From assembly GCA_030671465.1 (NCBI GenBank), contig DAOVIP010000152.1:1-5533 (forward strand): DNA of 5,533 nucleotides, written 5' to 3'. Both the position numbers and the translations under genes were made by a program. Source of the stretch: Candidatus Aminicenantota bacterium. Lineage in GTDB: Bacteria; Acidobacteriota; Aminicenantia; UBA2199. The first letter of the stretch is position 1; the number at the start of each line of letters is the position of its first letter. Under the pieces are notes generated by a model. It was not told the origin of the DNA and ran no database searches. It saw only the letters and a list, made by a program, of their open reading frames with translations. Shown here piece after piece: positions 1 through 5,533 of this stretch.

Positions 1-1
1 G

Positions 2-433
2 GCCTGTCCATACAAGGTAATCTCTTATAATGATTCTGCTGTTCATAAACGCTGGAAAAAGGGGGAGGAGTTAATAAGAAATTGTACTTCAACGGGTAAA
101 GAAATAAACACAAAAATCGGCGGAAAGGTAATTCCCTTTTATAATAAGGATCGCGAGCGCACCCTCCCCGGGATACGGCCAGAAGGAGTCGTTGAAAAAT
201 GTACCTTTTGTGATCACCGGGTATCGAATGGGCAATTACCTTATTGTGTAATGGCATGCCCGTGTGATGCCAGGATTTTTGGAGATTTAAACAATCCTCA
301 AAGTGAAGTGAACAAACTTTTACAAAAGTTCAGACCGATCCGTTTGAAAGAAAATCTGGGTACAGATCCCAGCGTCTATTATATCCGGGATTTTAATCCG
401 TCACATCATGTAACTACTAAAGGTGAAATTTAA
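2..433 (+). CDS. arrB: Arsenate respiratory reductase iron-sulfur subunit ArrB, C-terminal part (5' end outside window)
   Basis: This is the last 143 residues of a ferredoxin-type electron-transfer subunit of the DmsB/PsrB/NrfC kind, which passes electrons through [4Fe-4S] clusters to the molybdenum subunit outside the cytoplasmic membrane. The reading frame is open from base 2 to the TAA at 431-433, so the gene starts upstream; full-length ArrB proteins are roughly 230 residues. The fragment opens with ACPY, the last cysteine and proline of a cluster motif. It then has a lone Cys28 and a clear CX2CX11CX3CP motif (Cys67, Cys70, Cys82, Cys86). The following segments (ARIFGDLNNP at 90-99, EVNKLL, the RLKENLGT stretch and YYIRDFN) are typical of ArrB and related subunits. 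An additional cysteine, Cys88, follows directly after the CP. It lies 11 nt before arrA, so co-expression is likely. The subunit class is certain; the name ArrB rests mainly on its ArrA neighbour and the C-terminal sequence. Confidence 0.9.
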   Translation, partial: ACPYKVISYNDSAVHKRWKKGEELIRNCTSTGKEINTKIGGKVIPFYNKDRERTLPGIRPEGVVEKCTFCDHRVSNGQLPYCVMACPCDARIFGDLNNPQSEVNKLLQKFRPIRLKENLGTDPSVYYIRDFNPSHHVTTKGEI

Positions 434-439
434 AGGAGG
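434..439 (+). promoter_or_regulatory. Strong ribosome binding site of arrA
   Basis: AGGAGG lies 5 nt before the arrA ATG, inside a longer AAAGGAGGAGG run (432-442) that starts within the arrB stop codon. It fixes the arrA start at 445 and suggests that the catalytic subunit is translated efficiently on its own account. It is the only strong Shine-Dalgarno sequence in the window. Confidence 0.85.
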
Positions 440-444
440 AGGCA

Positions 445-2988
445 ATGGAAAATAAAACTGAATTAAGCCGAAGAAATTTTATCAAAAATACCGCTGGGAT
501 CGGAGCTGTGGTTGGGCTTTCCGCTGGACTTCCACTGTCCTTAAAGGCATTTAGCCAAAAAAAAACAAAAATAACCGGAAACGGAGGCGAATGGAAATCC
601 ACCACCTGCCAGGGTTGCACATCATGGTGTTCGGTTCAGGTCTATGTTGAAGATGGAAGAGCAATCAAAGTTCGCGGGAACCCCAATTCAAAAGTAAATT
701 TGGGAAAGGCCTGTGTTAGATCCCATTTGGCCCTGCAACAGGTATATGATCCCGACAGGGTTAAAGTCCCCATGAAACGTACCAATCCTAAAAAAGGCCG
801 CAATGAGGATCCGGGATTTATCCCCATAACTTGGGAAGAGGCCCTGGATACAATTGCTGATAAAATAATGGAGTTAAGAAAAAATCATGAAACTTACAAA
901 TACGTACTGATGCGGGGAAGATATTCTTATATGCGTGATATCTTATATGACCGTATGACAAAAATTATCGGGTCTCCCAATAATATATCCCACAGTGCCA
1001 TATGTGCAGAAGCAGAAAAATTCGGTCCTTTTTTTACTGAAGGGTTATGGGATTACCGTCAATATGATGTGAAAAATGCAAATTATATATTGATTTGGGG
1101 AGCTGATCCCATTGCTACGAATAGACAAGTGTCTTATTATTCCAAGATGTGGGGGGATGTGATGTCCCATGCAAAAGTGGCGGTAGTAGATCCAAGACTC
1201 TCAGCCACCGCTGCCAAGGCAGATGAATGGCTGCCTTTAAAACCGGGGACTGACGGAGCCCTTGCTGTTGCCATTGCTCATGTTATTTTAACCGAAGGAT
1301 TATGGAACCGGGAATTTGTCGGTGATTTTATCGACGGTCAAAATCACTTTATTACAGGGCATGATATTGATGAAACAACATTTGAAGAAAAAATCACCCA
1401 CGGAATTGTAAAATGGTGGAATTTGGAGCTCAAGAACAAAACCCCAGAATGGGCTGCAAAAAAAGTCGGTTTAGATGTGGACCAAATCCGGCGTGTAGCA
1501 ATCGGTTTTGGAAAGGCAGGTTCACAATCTCTCTCGTGGGTTGGTGGAGGACCTGTCATGCAAGTAAGAGGCTGTTATAACAGTATGGCCTGTAATGCCT
1601 TGAATGGATTGGTGGGTTCTGTAGATAATGTTGGCGGAACACTCAAACCCAACAAAGAGTATACCAAAAAATTCCCGGCTCCGGATGATTTTATGGATGA
1701 AATTGCCAAAAAAGGAAAAAAACATAAAAAAATGGATGGCCGCGGGACAAAGGAGTTTCCGGCCTTAAAAAAGGGAAAACCCGGGAGTGGCGTTGTAACC
1801 AATCATTTAGCAGATGGCATTATTAATGAAAAACCCAATGAAGTAAAGGTAGCCATTGGTTATATGAATAATTTTACATTTTCATGTCCAGAATCTTCCA
1901 GATGGCATAAAGCCTTATCAAAAATTCCATTTACTGTTCACATTACGACTCATGCTGCAGAATTTACCTGGTTTTCCGATATTATATTACCTGCTGCTCA
2001 TCATATGTTTGAAAAGTACGGTTATACAAAAAACCATGCCAATGGATATCGCCATGTTACTTTACTGCAACCGGTTGTTGATTCTTATCTTGATGTCAAA
2101 CAAGATGAAACAGAGATTCCCTGGCTCATCGCCGAAAAACTTGCCCGGAGGGGTTTTACAAATTTGTTGGATCATTATAAAACTTACATAGATCCTGAGT
2201 CCGGAAAAAGTCCGAAAAATTCTGAAGAATTCGCGATTTATGCTCTCAAATATGCCACTCAACCTCTGTGGGATTCCTCCGAATATAAGGGGGGTGATCA
2301 TTTTAAAAATTGGGCTGAATTTTCCAAGGTTGGTGTGTGGAATTCTGCTCCTTATAAATTTAAAAAAAGATGGAAAGACGGTTTTAAAACCGAGACCAAG
2401 AAGTTTGAGTTCTACAGTGAAACGCTAAAAAAGGCATTAACAAAACATGCAGAAAAACACAAGACCACCATCGATGATATTCTCAAAACCTGTAAATATG
2501 AAGTCCACGGAGAAAGAGCCTTTATCCCTCATTTTGAAGAACCCTACATTATTGGAGATGAAAAAAATTATCCTTTCATTTTTGTTGATTATAAATCTCG
2601 GCTTAACCGGGAAGGGCGTTCGGCAAATACAGCCTGGTATTATGAAATCAAAGATGTTGATCCAGGAGATGAAAGACACAAAGATATAGCAAAATTCAAT
2701 CCAGTTGATGCCAAACGGTTTAATATTCAAAATGGGGATAGAATCAAATTGATATCCAAAACCGGTGAACTGGAATGTACGGCAAAATTGTGGGAAGGGG
2801 TTCGGCCCGGAACGGTTGCCAAAACTTACGGGCAGGGTCATTGGGCCTATGGCCAATTGGCATCTGAAAAGTTTGGTGTAAAGGCCCGGGGAGGCAATAA
2901 CAATGACATAATTCCTGCAGAATATGATCGTTTAAGTGGGTCAACCGCTTATTATGGGGTTGTACGAGTAAAAGTGGTGATAATATGA
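445..2988 (+). CDS. arrA: Respiratory arsenate reductase, molybdopterin catalytic subunit ArrA
   Basis: This 847-residue enzyme of the DMSO reductase family reduces arsenate to arsenite as the terminal step of anaerobic respiration. A Tat signal is present (SRRNFIK at 8-14, then a hydrophobic stretch to about 33, with possible cleavage near AFS, 35-37), so it should be exported folded. The N-terminal [4Fe-4S] motif is Cys55, Cys58, Cys62 and Cys90 (CX2CX3CX27C). The substrate pocket shows RGRY (157-160), then HSAIC (183-187) with Cys187 as the probable Mo ligand, Lys192 and Tyr204. The spacing matches the residues I recall as R165, Y166, H189, S190, C193, K198 and Y210 in Shewanella ANA-3 ArrA. 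The C-terminal molybdopterin dinucleotide-binding domain spans about 705-840, with GGNNNDIIP at 816-824. Length fits the family (about 850). RGRY argues against the arsenite oxidase ArxA, and the overall sequence against tetrathionate or polysulfide reductases. The start is set by the AGGAGG site; the TGA stop overlaps arrD. No truncation or missing key residue was seen. Confidence 0.95.
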   Translation: MENKTELSRRNFIKNTAGIGAVVGLSAGLPLSLKAFSQKKTKITGNGGEWKSTTCQGCTSWCSVQVYVEDGRAIKVRGNPNSKVNLGKACVRSHLALQQVYDPDRVKVPMKRTNPKKGRNEDPGFIPITWEEALDTIADKIMELRKNHETYKYVLMRGRYSYMRDILYDRMTKIIGSPNNISHSAICAEAEKFGPFFTEGLWDYRQYDVKNANYILIWGADPIATNRQVSYYSKMWGDVMSHAKVAVVDPRLSATAAKADEWLPLKPGTDGALAVAIAHVILTEGLWNREFVGDFIDGQNHFITGHDIDETTFEEKITHGIVKWWNLELKNKTPEWAAKKVGLDVDQIRRVAIGFGKAGSQSLSWVGGGPVMQVRGCYNSMACNALNGLVGSVDNVGGTLKPNKEYTKKFPAPDDFMDEIAKKGKKHKKMDGRGTKEFPALKKGKPGSGVVTNHLADGIINEKPNEVKVAIGYMNNFTFSCPESSRWHKALSKIPFTVHITTHAAEFTWFSDIILPAAHHMFEKYGYTKNHANGYRHVTLLQPVVDSYLDVKQDETEIPWLIAEKLARRGFTNLLDHYKTYIDPESGKSPKNSEEFAIYALKYATQPLWDSSEYKGGDHFKNWAEFSKVGVWNSAPYKFKKRWKDGFKTETKKFEFYSETLKKALTKHAEKHKTTIDDILKTCKYEVHGERAFIPHFEEPYIIGDEKNYPFIFVDYKSRLNREGRSANTAWYYEIKDVDPGDERHKDIAKFNPVDAKRFNIQNGDRIKLISKTGELECTAKLWEGVRPGTVAKTYGQGHWAYGQLASEKFGVKARGGNNNDIIPAEYDRLSGSTAYYGVVRVKVVII
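2985..2988 (+). promoter_or_regulatory. ATGA stop/start overlap coupling arrA and arrD
   Basis: The arrD ATG (2985-2987) overlaps the arrA TGA (2986-2988) by two bases. The preceding bases (GTGGTGATAAT) contain no good Shine-Dalgarno sequence, so termination-reinitiation is the likely way arrD is translated, keeping chaperone output tied to ArrA synthesis. The overlap also shows TGA used as a stop in this genome, because an intact downstream gene begins exactly there. Confidence 0.8.
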
Positions 2989-3581
2989 TCCAAGATATAC
3001 TCAAAACCAATACCAATAGGGCATATGTTTATAAAATCCTTTCGGAATTTTACAATTCTCCACAGGAAAATGTAACAGAACTGGGTACGGTTCTGAAAAC
3101 AAAAGCGGAGAGTTTATATCCTCAATTGATAATACATATAAATGGACACAATTTCGAACGCAATTCTCTTCTGCTTGACTTTTCGAGACTGTTTCTTGGC
3201 CCCTTCAAGCTACTGTCACCTCCATATGGGTCTCTTTATCTTGAAAAAAATAGCCAAATCATGGGGGAATCAACAATGGATGCCCTTAAAATATATTGGA
3301 AGAATGGTTTGCAAATTGAAGGGAACCGTATACCGGACCATATTAGTGTGGAATTGGAGTTTATATATTTCCTTATCATAAAAGAAATTGAAAGCGATGA
3401 TGATGAGGATATGAATACCTTCAGAGATAAACAAAAGATATTTCTTAAACAACATTTGGCTCGATGGGTGTTTTCTTTTACCAAATCATTGAGTGAAAAT
3501 GCAAAAACTGAATTTTATAAAAACCTGGCACATTTTACCAGGGATTTTATTAAGGCCGAAATTACCTGGATGAATGAATAA
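2985..3581 (+). CDS. arrD: TorD-family maturation chaperone for ArrA (ArrD)
   Basis: This 198-residue cytoplasmic protein belongs to the TorD/DmsD/NarJ-like chaperones, which bind the Tat signal and core of a molybdoenzyme, help cofactor insertion and prevent early export. Visible family hallmarks are DFSRLFLGP (65-73), PPYGSLYL (79-86), the PDHISVELEFIYFL block (117-130), which matches the conserved D-H-x-x-x-E region, and the late FLKQHLARWVFSF helix (153-165). An acidic run (ESDDDED, 136-142) sits in the loop between the last two. Length is normal for the family. The ATG overlaps the arrA stop as ATGA and has no clear Shine-Dalgarno sequence, so translation probably depends on ribosomes finishing arrA. 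Position immediately after arrA makes ArrA the likely client. The family call is secure; client specificity is inferred. Confidence 0.88.
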   Translation: MIQDILKTNTNRAYVYKILSEFYNSPQENVTELGTVLKTKAESLYPQLIIHINGHNFERNSLLLDFSRLFLGPFKLLSPPYGSLYLEKNSQIMGESTMDALKIYWKNGLQIEGNRIPDHISVELEFIYFLIIKEIESDDDEDMNTFRDKQKIFLKQHLARWVFSFTKSLSENAKTEFYKNLAHFTRDFIKAEITWMNE

Positions 3582-3618
3582 TTCAATTTTCATCAGGTCA
3601 ACACCAATATATTGAGTT

Positions 3619-4428
3619 ATGGATACATTAATTTATCTCATACCATTTTTCTTTGTCATTTCAATCATCTATTCTTCTATTGGATTCGGGGGTGGCTCAA
3701 GTTATGTAGCCATTATGGCATTATTTGCATTTCCTTACACACAGATTCCGAAAGTATCCTTGCTCTGTAATATTATTGTTGTGATTGGCGGTTGTTATTT
3801 TTATTACAAAGCAGGCCATTTAAAAATATCCAAAGCTTTACCATTTATTCTGGGAAGTATTCCATTATCTTATATCGGGGGAAAACTAATAATAGCCAGA
3901 GAATTCTTTTTATTTCTTCTCGCTATCTCATTGATTGTAGCAGCATTGAATCTGTTATTCTTTAATCCCAAAAATAGTATAAAAAATTACACTCTCCATA
4001 TAAAAAATAAAAATCAAATAAAAATAAATAATATGCAATTTAATACGAATTTGATCAATTCTACAATTATTGGAGGTATTTTAGGACTTATGTCAGGGTT
4101 AGTGGGTATTGGCGGTGGTATTTTCCTTTCTCCAATACTCTTCCTGAAACGTTGGGGATATGCAAAAGAAATTGCGGCAACTTCAAGTTTTTTTATTTTG
4201 GTTAACTCAGTTGTTGGTTTAATCGGTCAATTTTCAAAAGCCAATTTTATGGCGGGTTATGAACTTCAATTTATACTTCCCCTGGTTATCTCAGTGTTTC
4301 TGGGTGGCCAGATTGGGTCCCGAATCAGTGTTTTTAAACTCTCAGATGTTATTGTAAAAAAAACCACAGCCGTAGTGGTATTGTCTGTTGGCATTAGAAT
4401 TTTAGTTAAATTAAGTTTTGTATCTTAG
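3619..4428 (+). CDS. TauE/SafE-family membrane permease (putative anion exporter)
   Basis: This 269-residue integral membrane protein belongs to the TauE/SafE (former DUF81) family, whose studied members are linked to export of sulfite, sulfoacetate or other organic sulfur anions. The family's two-fold repeat is visible. Each half opens with a glycine-rich motif: SSIGFGGGSSYVAIMAL at 19-35, and GLVGIGGGIFLSPIL at 160-174 followed by AATSSFFILVNS at 186-197. About eight hydrophobic segments can be placed near 4-22, 26-40, 46-62, 74-92, 95-115, 148-174, 186-205 and 216-266 (the last is two or more). A polar, Lys/Asn-rich, very AT-rich linker (about 116-146) joins the halves. The ATG at 3619 is the first possible start, since an in-frame TGA lies two codons upstream (3613-3615). 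There is no good ribosome binding site. It follows arrD by 37 nt on the same strand and may be co-transcribed. The substrate cannot be read from sequence; a role with sulfur oxyanions or arsenic species is conjecture. Confidence 0.87.
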   Translation: MDTLIYLIPFFFVISIIYSSIGFGGGSSYVAIMALFAFPYTQIPKVSLLCNIIVVIGGCYFYYKAGHLKISKALPFILGSIPLSYIGGKLIIAREFFLFLLAISLIVAALNLLFFNPKNSIKNYTLHIKNKNQIKINNMQFNTNLINSTIIGGILGLMSGLVGIGGGIFLSPILFLKRWGYAKEIAATSSFFILVNSVVGLIGQFSKANFMAGYELQFILPLVISVFLGGQIGSRISVFKLSDVIVKKTTAVVVLSVGIRILVKLSFVS

Positions 4429-4454
4429 AAATAGAATTTAATATTTATTCGTTG

Positions 4455-4459
4455 AAGGG
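4455..4459 (+). promoter_or_regulatory. Probable ribosome binding site for the TTG-started flavoenzyme gene
   Basis: AAGGG lies 5 nt before the TTG at 4465. An in-frame TGA at 4453-4455 closes the frame upstream, and no ATG or GTG start lies between it and the conserved N-terminal region, so this modest site supports TTG 4465 as the start. Confidence 0.5.
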
Positions 4460-4899
4460 TAATATTGATAAGTTTAAAAGATTATTATAGTTGGAAGAGA
4501 GGTCAGAAATTTTTGGGAGTTAAGTACCCCATAATTGCTGGAGCGATGACCTGGATAAGTGATTCACGTTTAGTTACATCTGTAGGAAAAGCAGGCGGTT
4601 TTGGAGTTTTTGCTGCAGGAAATATGTCAGTTAACAAGTTTAAAAAGGAGATTAAGGTTCTTAAGGAAAAAAAGATAAATTTTGCTGTGAATTTAATAAC
4701 AATTGCTCCTAATTATAAAAAGCAATTGCAATTGATAATTGAATTAGGTATTCCTTTTGTTGTTTTTGTTGGTGGTTTTCCTAGAAAAGTTGATATTAAG
4801 GTAGCTAAAGAATCGGGTTCAAAGGTTATGTGTTTTGCATCCACAGAATCGATTGCTCAAAGGATGATTGATTATGGAGCTGATGCATTAATCCTTGAA

Positions 4900-4902
4900 T
4901 GA
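4900..4902 (+). other. In-frame TGA inside the flavoenzyme active-site motif
   Basis: The TGA falls between GADALILE and CEAGGHIG, with the same frame continuing for 192 codons to a TAA. The family normally has glycine here. An ATG overlaps it (4899-4901), but that frame stops after two codons, so it does not restart the gene; the next in-frame start-like codon is TTG 4945, already past the catalytic His. Nonsense mutation or sequencing error is the simplest reading. Confidence 0.8.
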
Positions 4903-4916
4903 TGTGAGGCAGGCGG

Positions 4917-4931
4917 ACATATCGGTTATGT
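4917..4931 (+). other. Small hairpin 14 nt downstream of the in-frame TGA
   Basis: ACATA (4917-4921) and TATGT (4927-4931) form a perfect 5-bp stem around the loop TCGGT. The loop starts 19 nt after the TGA and contains GG, which superficially resembles the placement of bacterial selenocysteine insertion elements. The stem is short and AT-rich, so it may be chance; the same bases encode the conserved GHIG and the following Tyr-Val. Confidence 0.3.
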
Positions 4932-5491
4932 ATCCACAATTGTTTTGATCCAACAGGTCCTGTTTAATTTTCCAGAAATCCCCATATTTATTGCAGGAGG
5001 AATTGCAACTGGAAAAATGATTGCACATCTTTTTTTAATGGGAGCTGCCGGTGTCCAAATGGGAACTATATTTGCCGTTTCAGAAGAAAGTCCTGCTCAT
5101 TCAAGATTTAAAGATAGGTTTATAAAAGCGCGAGCTCGAGAAGCATTTGCTACTCCACAATACGATTCTTCACTTCCTATTATCCCAGTTAGAGCCTTAA
5201 AAAATAAAGGAACTGAAGAATTTGGAAAACTACAATTGAATTTACTTCAGAGATTGGAAAATCAAGAGATTACACAATTAGAGGCTCAGTACATAGTAGA
5301 AGAGTTTTGGTTAGGAGCCTTACAAAGAGCCGTTGAGCAAGGTGATATTGAAAAGGGATCACTGATGGCAGGTCAAAGCGTTGGTTTAGTTAAAAAAATA
5401 AAGAATACAAAGAATATAATAAATGATTTATTAGAAGAAGCTGAAGCAGAATTTTCCCATATACAACAATTGTTAAAATAAGCATATCCGT

Positions 5492-5533
5492 ATGGTTAAT
5501 CGAGTCTACCAATATGAAAAGGGATCAGTAGAA
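5492..5533 (+). CDS. Possible start of another gene, cut by the window end
   Basis: An ATG at 5492 opens a frame that stays open for 14 codons to the window end (it would begin MVNRVYQYEKG). There is no visible Shine-Dalgarno sequence, and 14 open codons can easily arise by chance. It begins 10 nt after the flavoenzyme stop, a spacing that would fit an operon. I do not recognise the protein. Confidence 0.22.
   Translation, partial: MVNRVYQYEKGSVE

Larger units (their letters stand above)
4465..5481 (+). pseudogene. Nitronate monooxygenase / FabK-like FMN-dependent flavoenzyme, interrupted by one in-frame TGA
   Basis: One reading frame of 338 codons encodes a TIM-barrel FMN enzyme of the 2-nitropropane dioxygenase family, which includes nitronate monooxygenases and enoyl-ACP reductase FabK. 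The N-terminal part has PIIAGAMTWISD (22-33) and GKAGGFGVFAAGNMS (41-55), typical of the first FMN-binding strands. GADALILE (138-145) runs straight into codon 146, a TGA (4900-4902), then CEAGGHIG (147-154). EAGGHxG is the family's signature, with His152 the expected catalytic base of nitronate monooxygenases. The next conserved parts, FIAGGIATG (about 173-181) and GAAGVQMGTIF (188-198), bind FMN phosphate, and MAGQSVGLV lies near the C-terminus. Relatives usually have Gly at the TGA position (EGxEAGGH), so GGA to TGA is a single-base change. No other frameshift or stop was found and both halves are well conserved. This implies a very recent null mutation, a sequence error or recoding. If the TGA stops translation, the 145-residue product lacks the active site. 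It follows the permease by 36 nt. Confidence 0.85.

Noticed and set aside
2437..2856. 139-codon minus-strand open frame opposite the 3' part of arrA
   Set aside because: It lies entirely within a strongly conserved, fully supported coding region, has no recognisable domain and no ribosome site; it is an antisense shadow.
3582..3618. Terminator between arrD and the permease
   Set aside because: No GC-rich stem followed by a T run is present in the 37-nt spacer, nor in the 36-nt spacer at 4429-4464.
4418..4447. Promoter in the spacer before the flavoenzyme (TTGTAT with TATTTA about 18 nt on)
   Set aside because: The match is weak and sits in AT-rich DNA where such hexamers are frequent; not distinguishable from chance.
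4899..4902. ATGA overlap at the in-frame TGA as a coupled two-gene arrangement
   Set aside because: The ATG at 4899 reads only ATG ATG TGA, so it cannot produce the downstream half.
4900..4902. Reassigned genetic code with TGA read as glycine (as in Absconditabacteria/Gracilibacteria)
   Set aside because: Although family alignment would put glycine here, TGA is the natural stop of arrA and overlaps the arrD start, and no other gene in the window has an internal TGA.
4945..5481. Separate gene starting at TTG 4945 after the in-frame TGA
   Set aside because: The conserved CEAGGHIG motif lies between the TGA and this TTG in the same frame, so a start here would discard the catalytic motif. It is the second part of one interrupted gene.
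5514..5531. Start of a gene at ATG 5514
   Set aside because: The frame hits a TAG after five codons.

Overview
This window is part of an operon-like, all plus-strand cluster for dissimilatory arsenate respiration. The order is arrB (3' end only), arrA, arrD, then a TauE/SafE-family membrane permease, then a nitronate monooxygenase/FabK-like flavoenzyme interrupted by one in-frame TGA. The strongest identification is ArrA. It has a Tat signal, the CX2CX3CX27C iron-sulfur motif, the RGRY motif that separates ArrA from arsenite-oxidising ArxA, and an HSAIC...K...Y active-site set with the same spacing as I recall for the structurally studied Shewanella enzyme.

Layout: positions 2-433 encode the C-terminal 143 residues of the iron-sulfur electron-transfer subunit ArrB. 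A strong Shine-Dalgarno starting at the arrB stop leads into arrA (445-2988), the exported molybdenum catalytic subunit. arrA ends in an ATGA overlap with arrD (2985-3581), a TorD-family chaperone that presumably matures ArrA before Tat export. After 37 nt comes the permease (3619-4428), and after another 36 nt the flavoenzyme (4465-5481), which reads in one frame from a TTG start apart from the TGA at 4900-4902. The last 52 bases may contain the first 14 codons of another gene, but the support is slight. No RNA gene, CRISPR array, insertion sequence or convincing terminator was seen.

How it works together: ArrA would reduce arsenate to arsenite outside the cytoplasmic membrane. Electrons would come from ArrB, which in turn is probably fed from a quinol-oxidising membrane subunit (ArrC/NrfD type) that could lie upstream of the window. 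ArrD would hold and check ArrA during cofactor loading. The permease may move an anion such as a sulfur oxyanion, but its link to arsenic is only by position. The flavoenzyme has no obvious role in arsenate respiration and may simply be the next gene.

Organism: an anaerobic or facultatively anaerobic bacterium with a moderately AT-rich genome and at least some Shine-Dalgarno-led genes. TGA acts as a normal stop at the end of arrA, so a UGA-reassigned genetic code is unlikely. I cannot name the phylum with confidence. Base composition by eye falls from arr genes (for example 28 G/C of 60 at 2821-2880) to the last two genes (10 of 60 at 3961-4020, 14 of 60 at 4681-4740).
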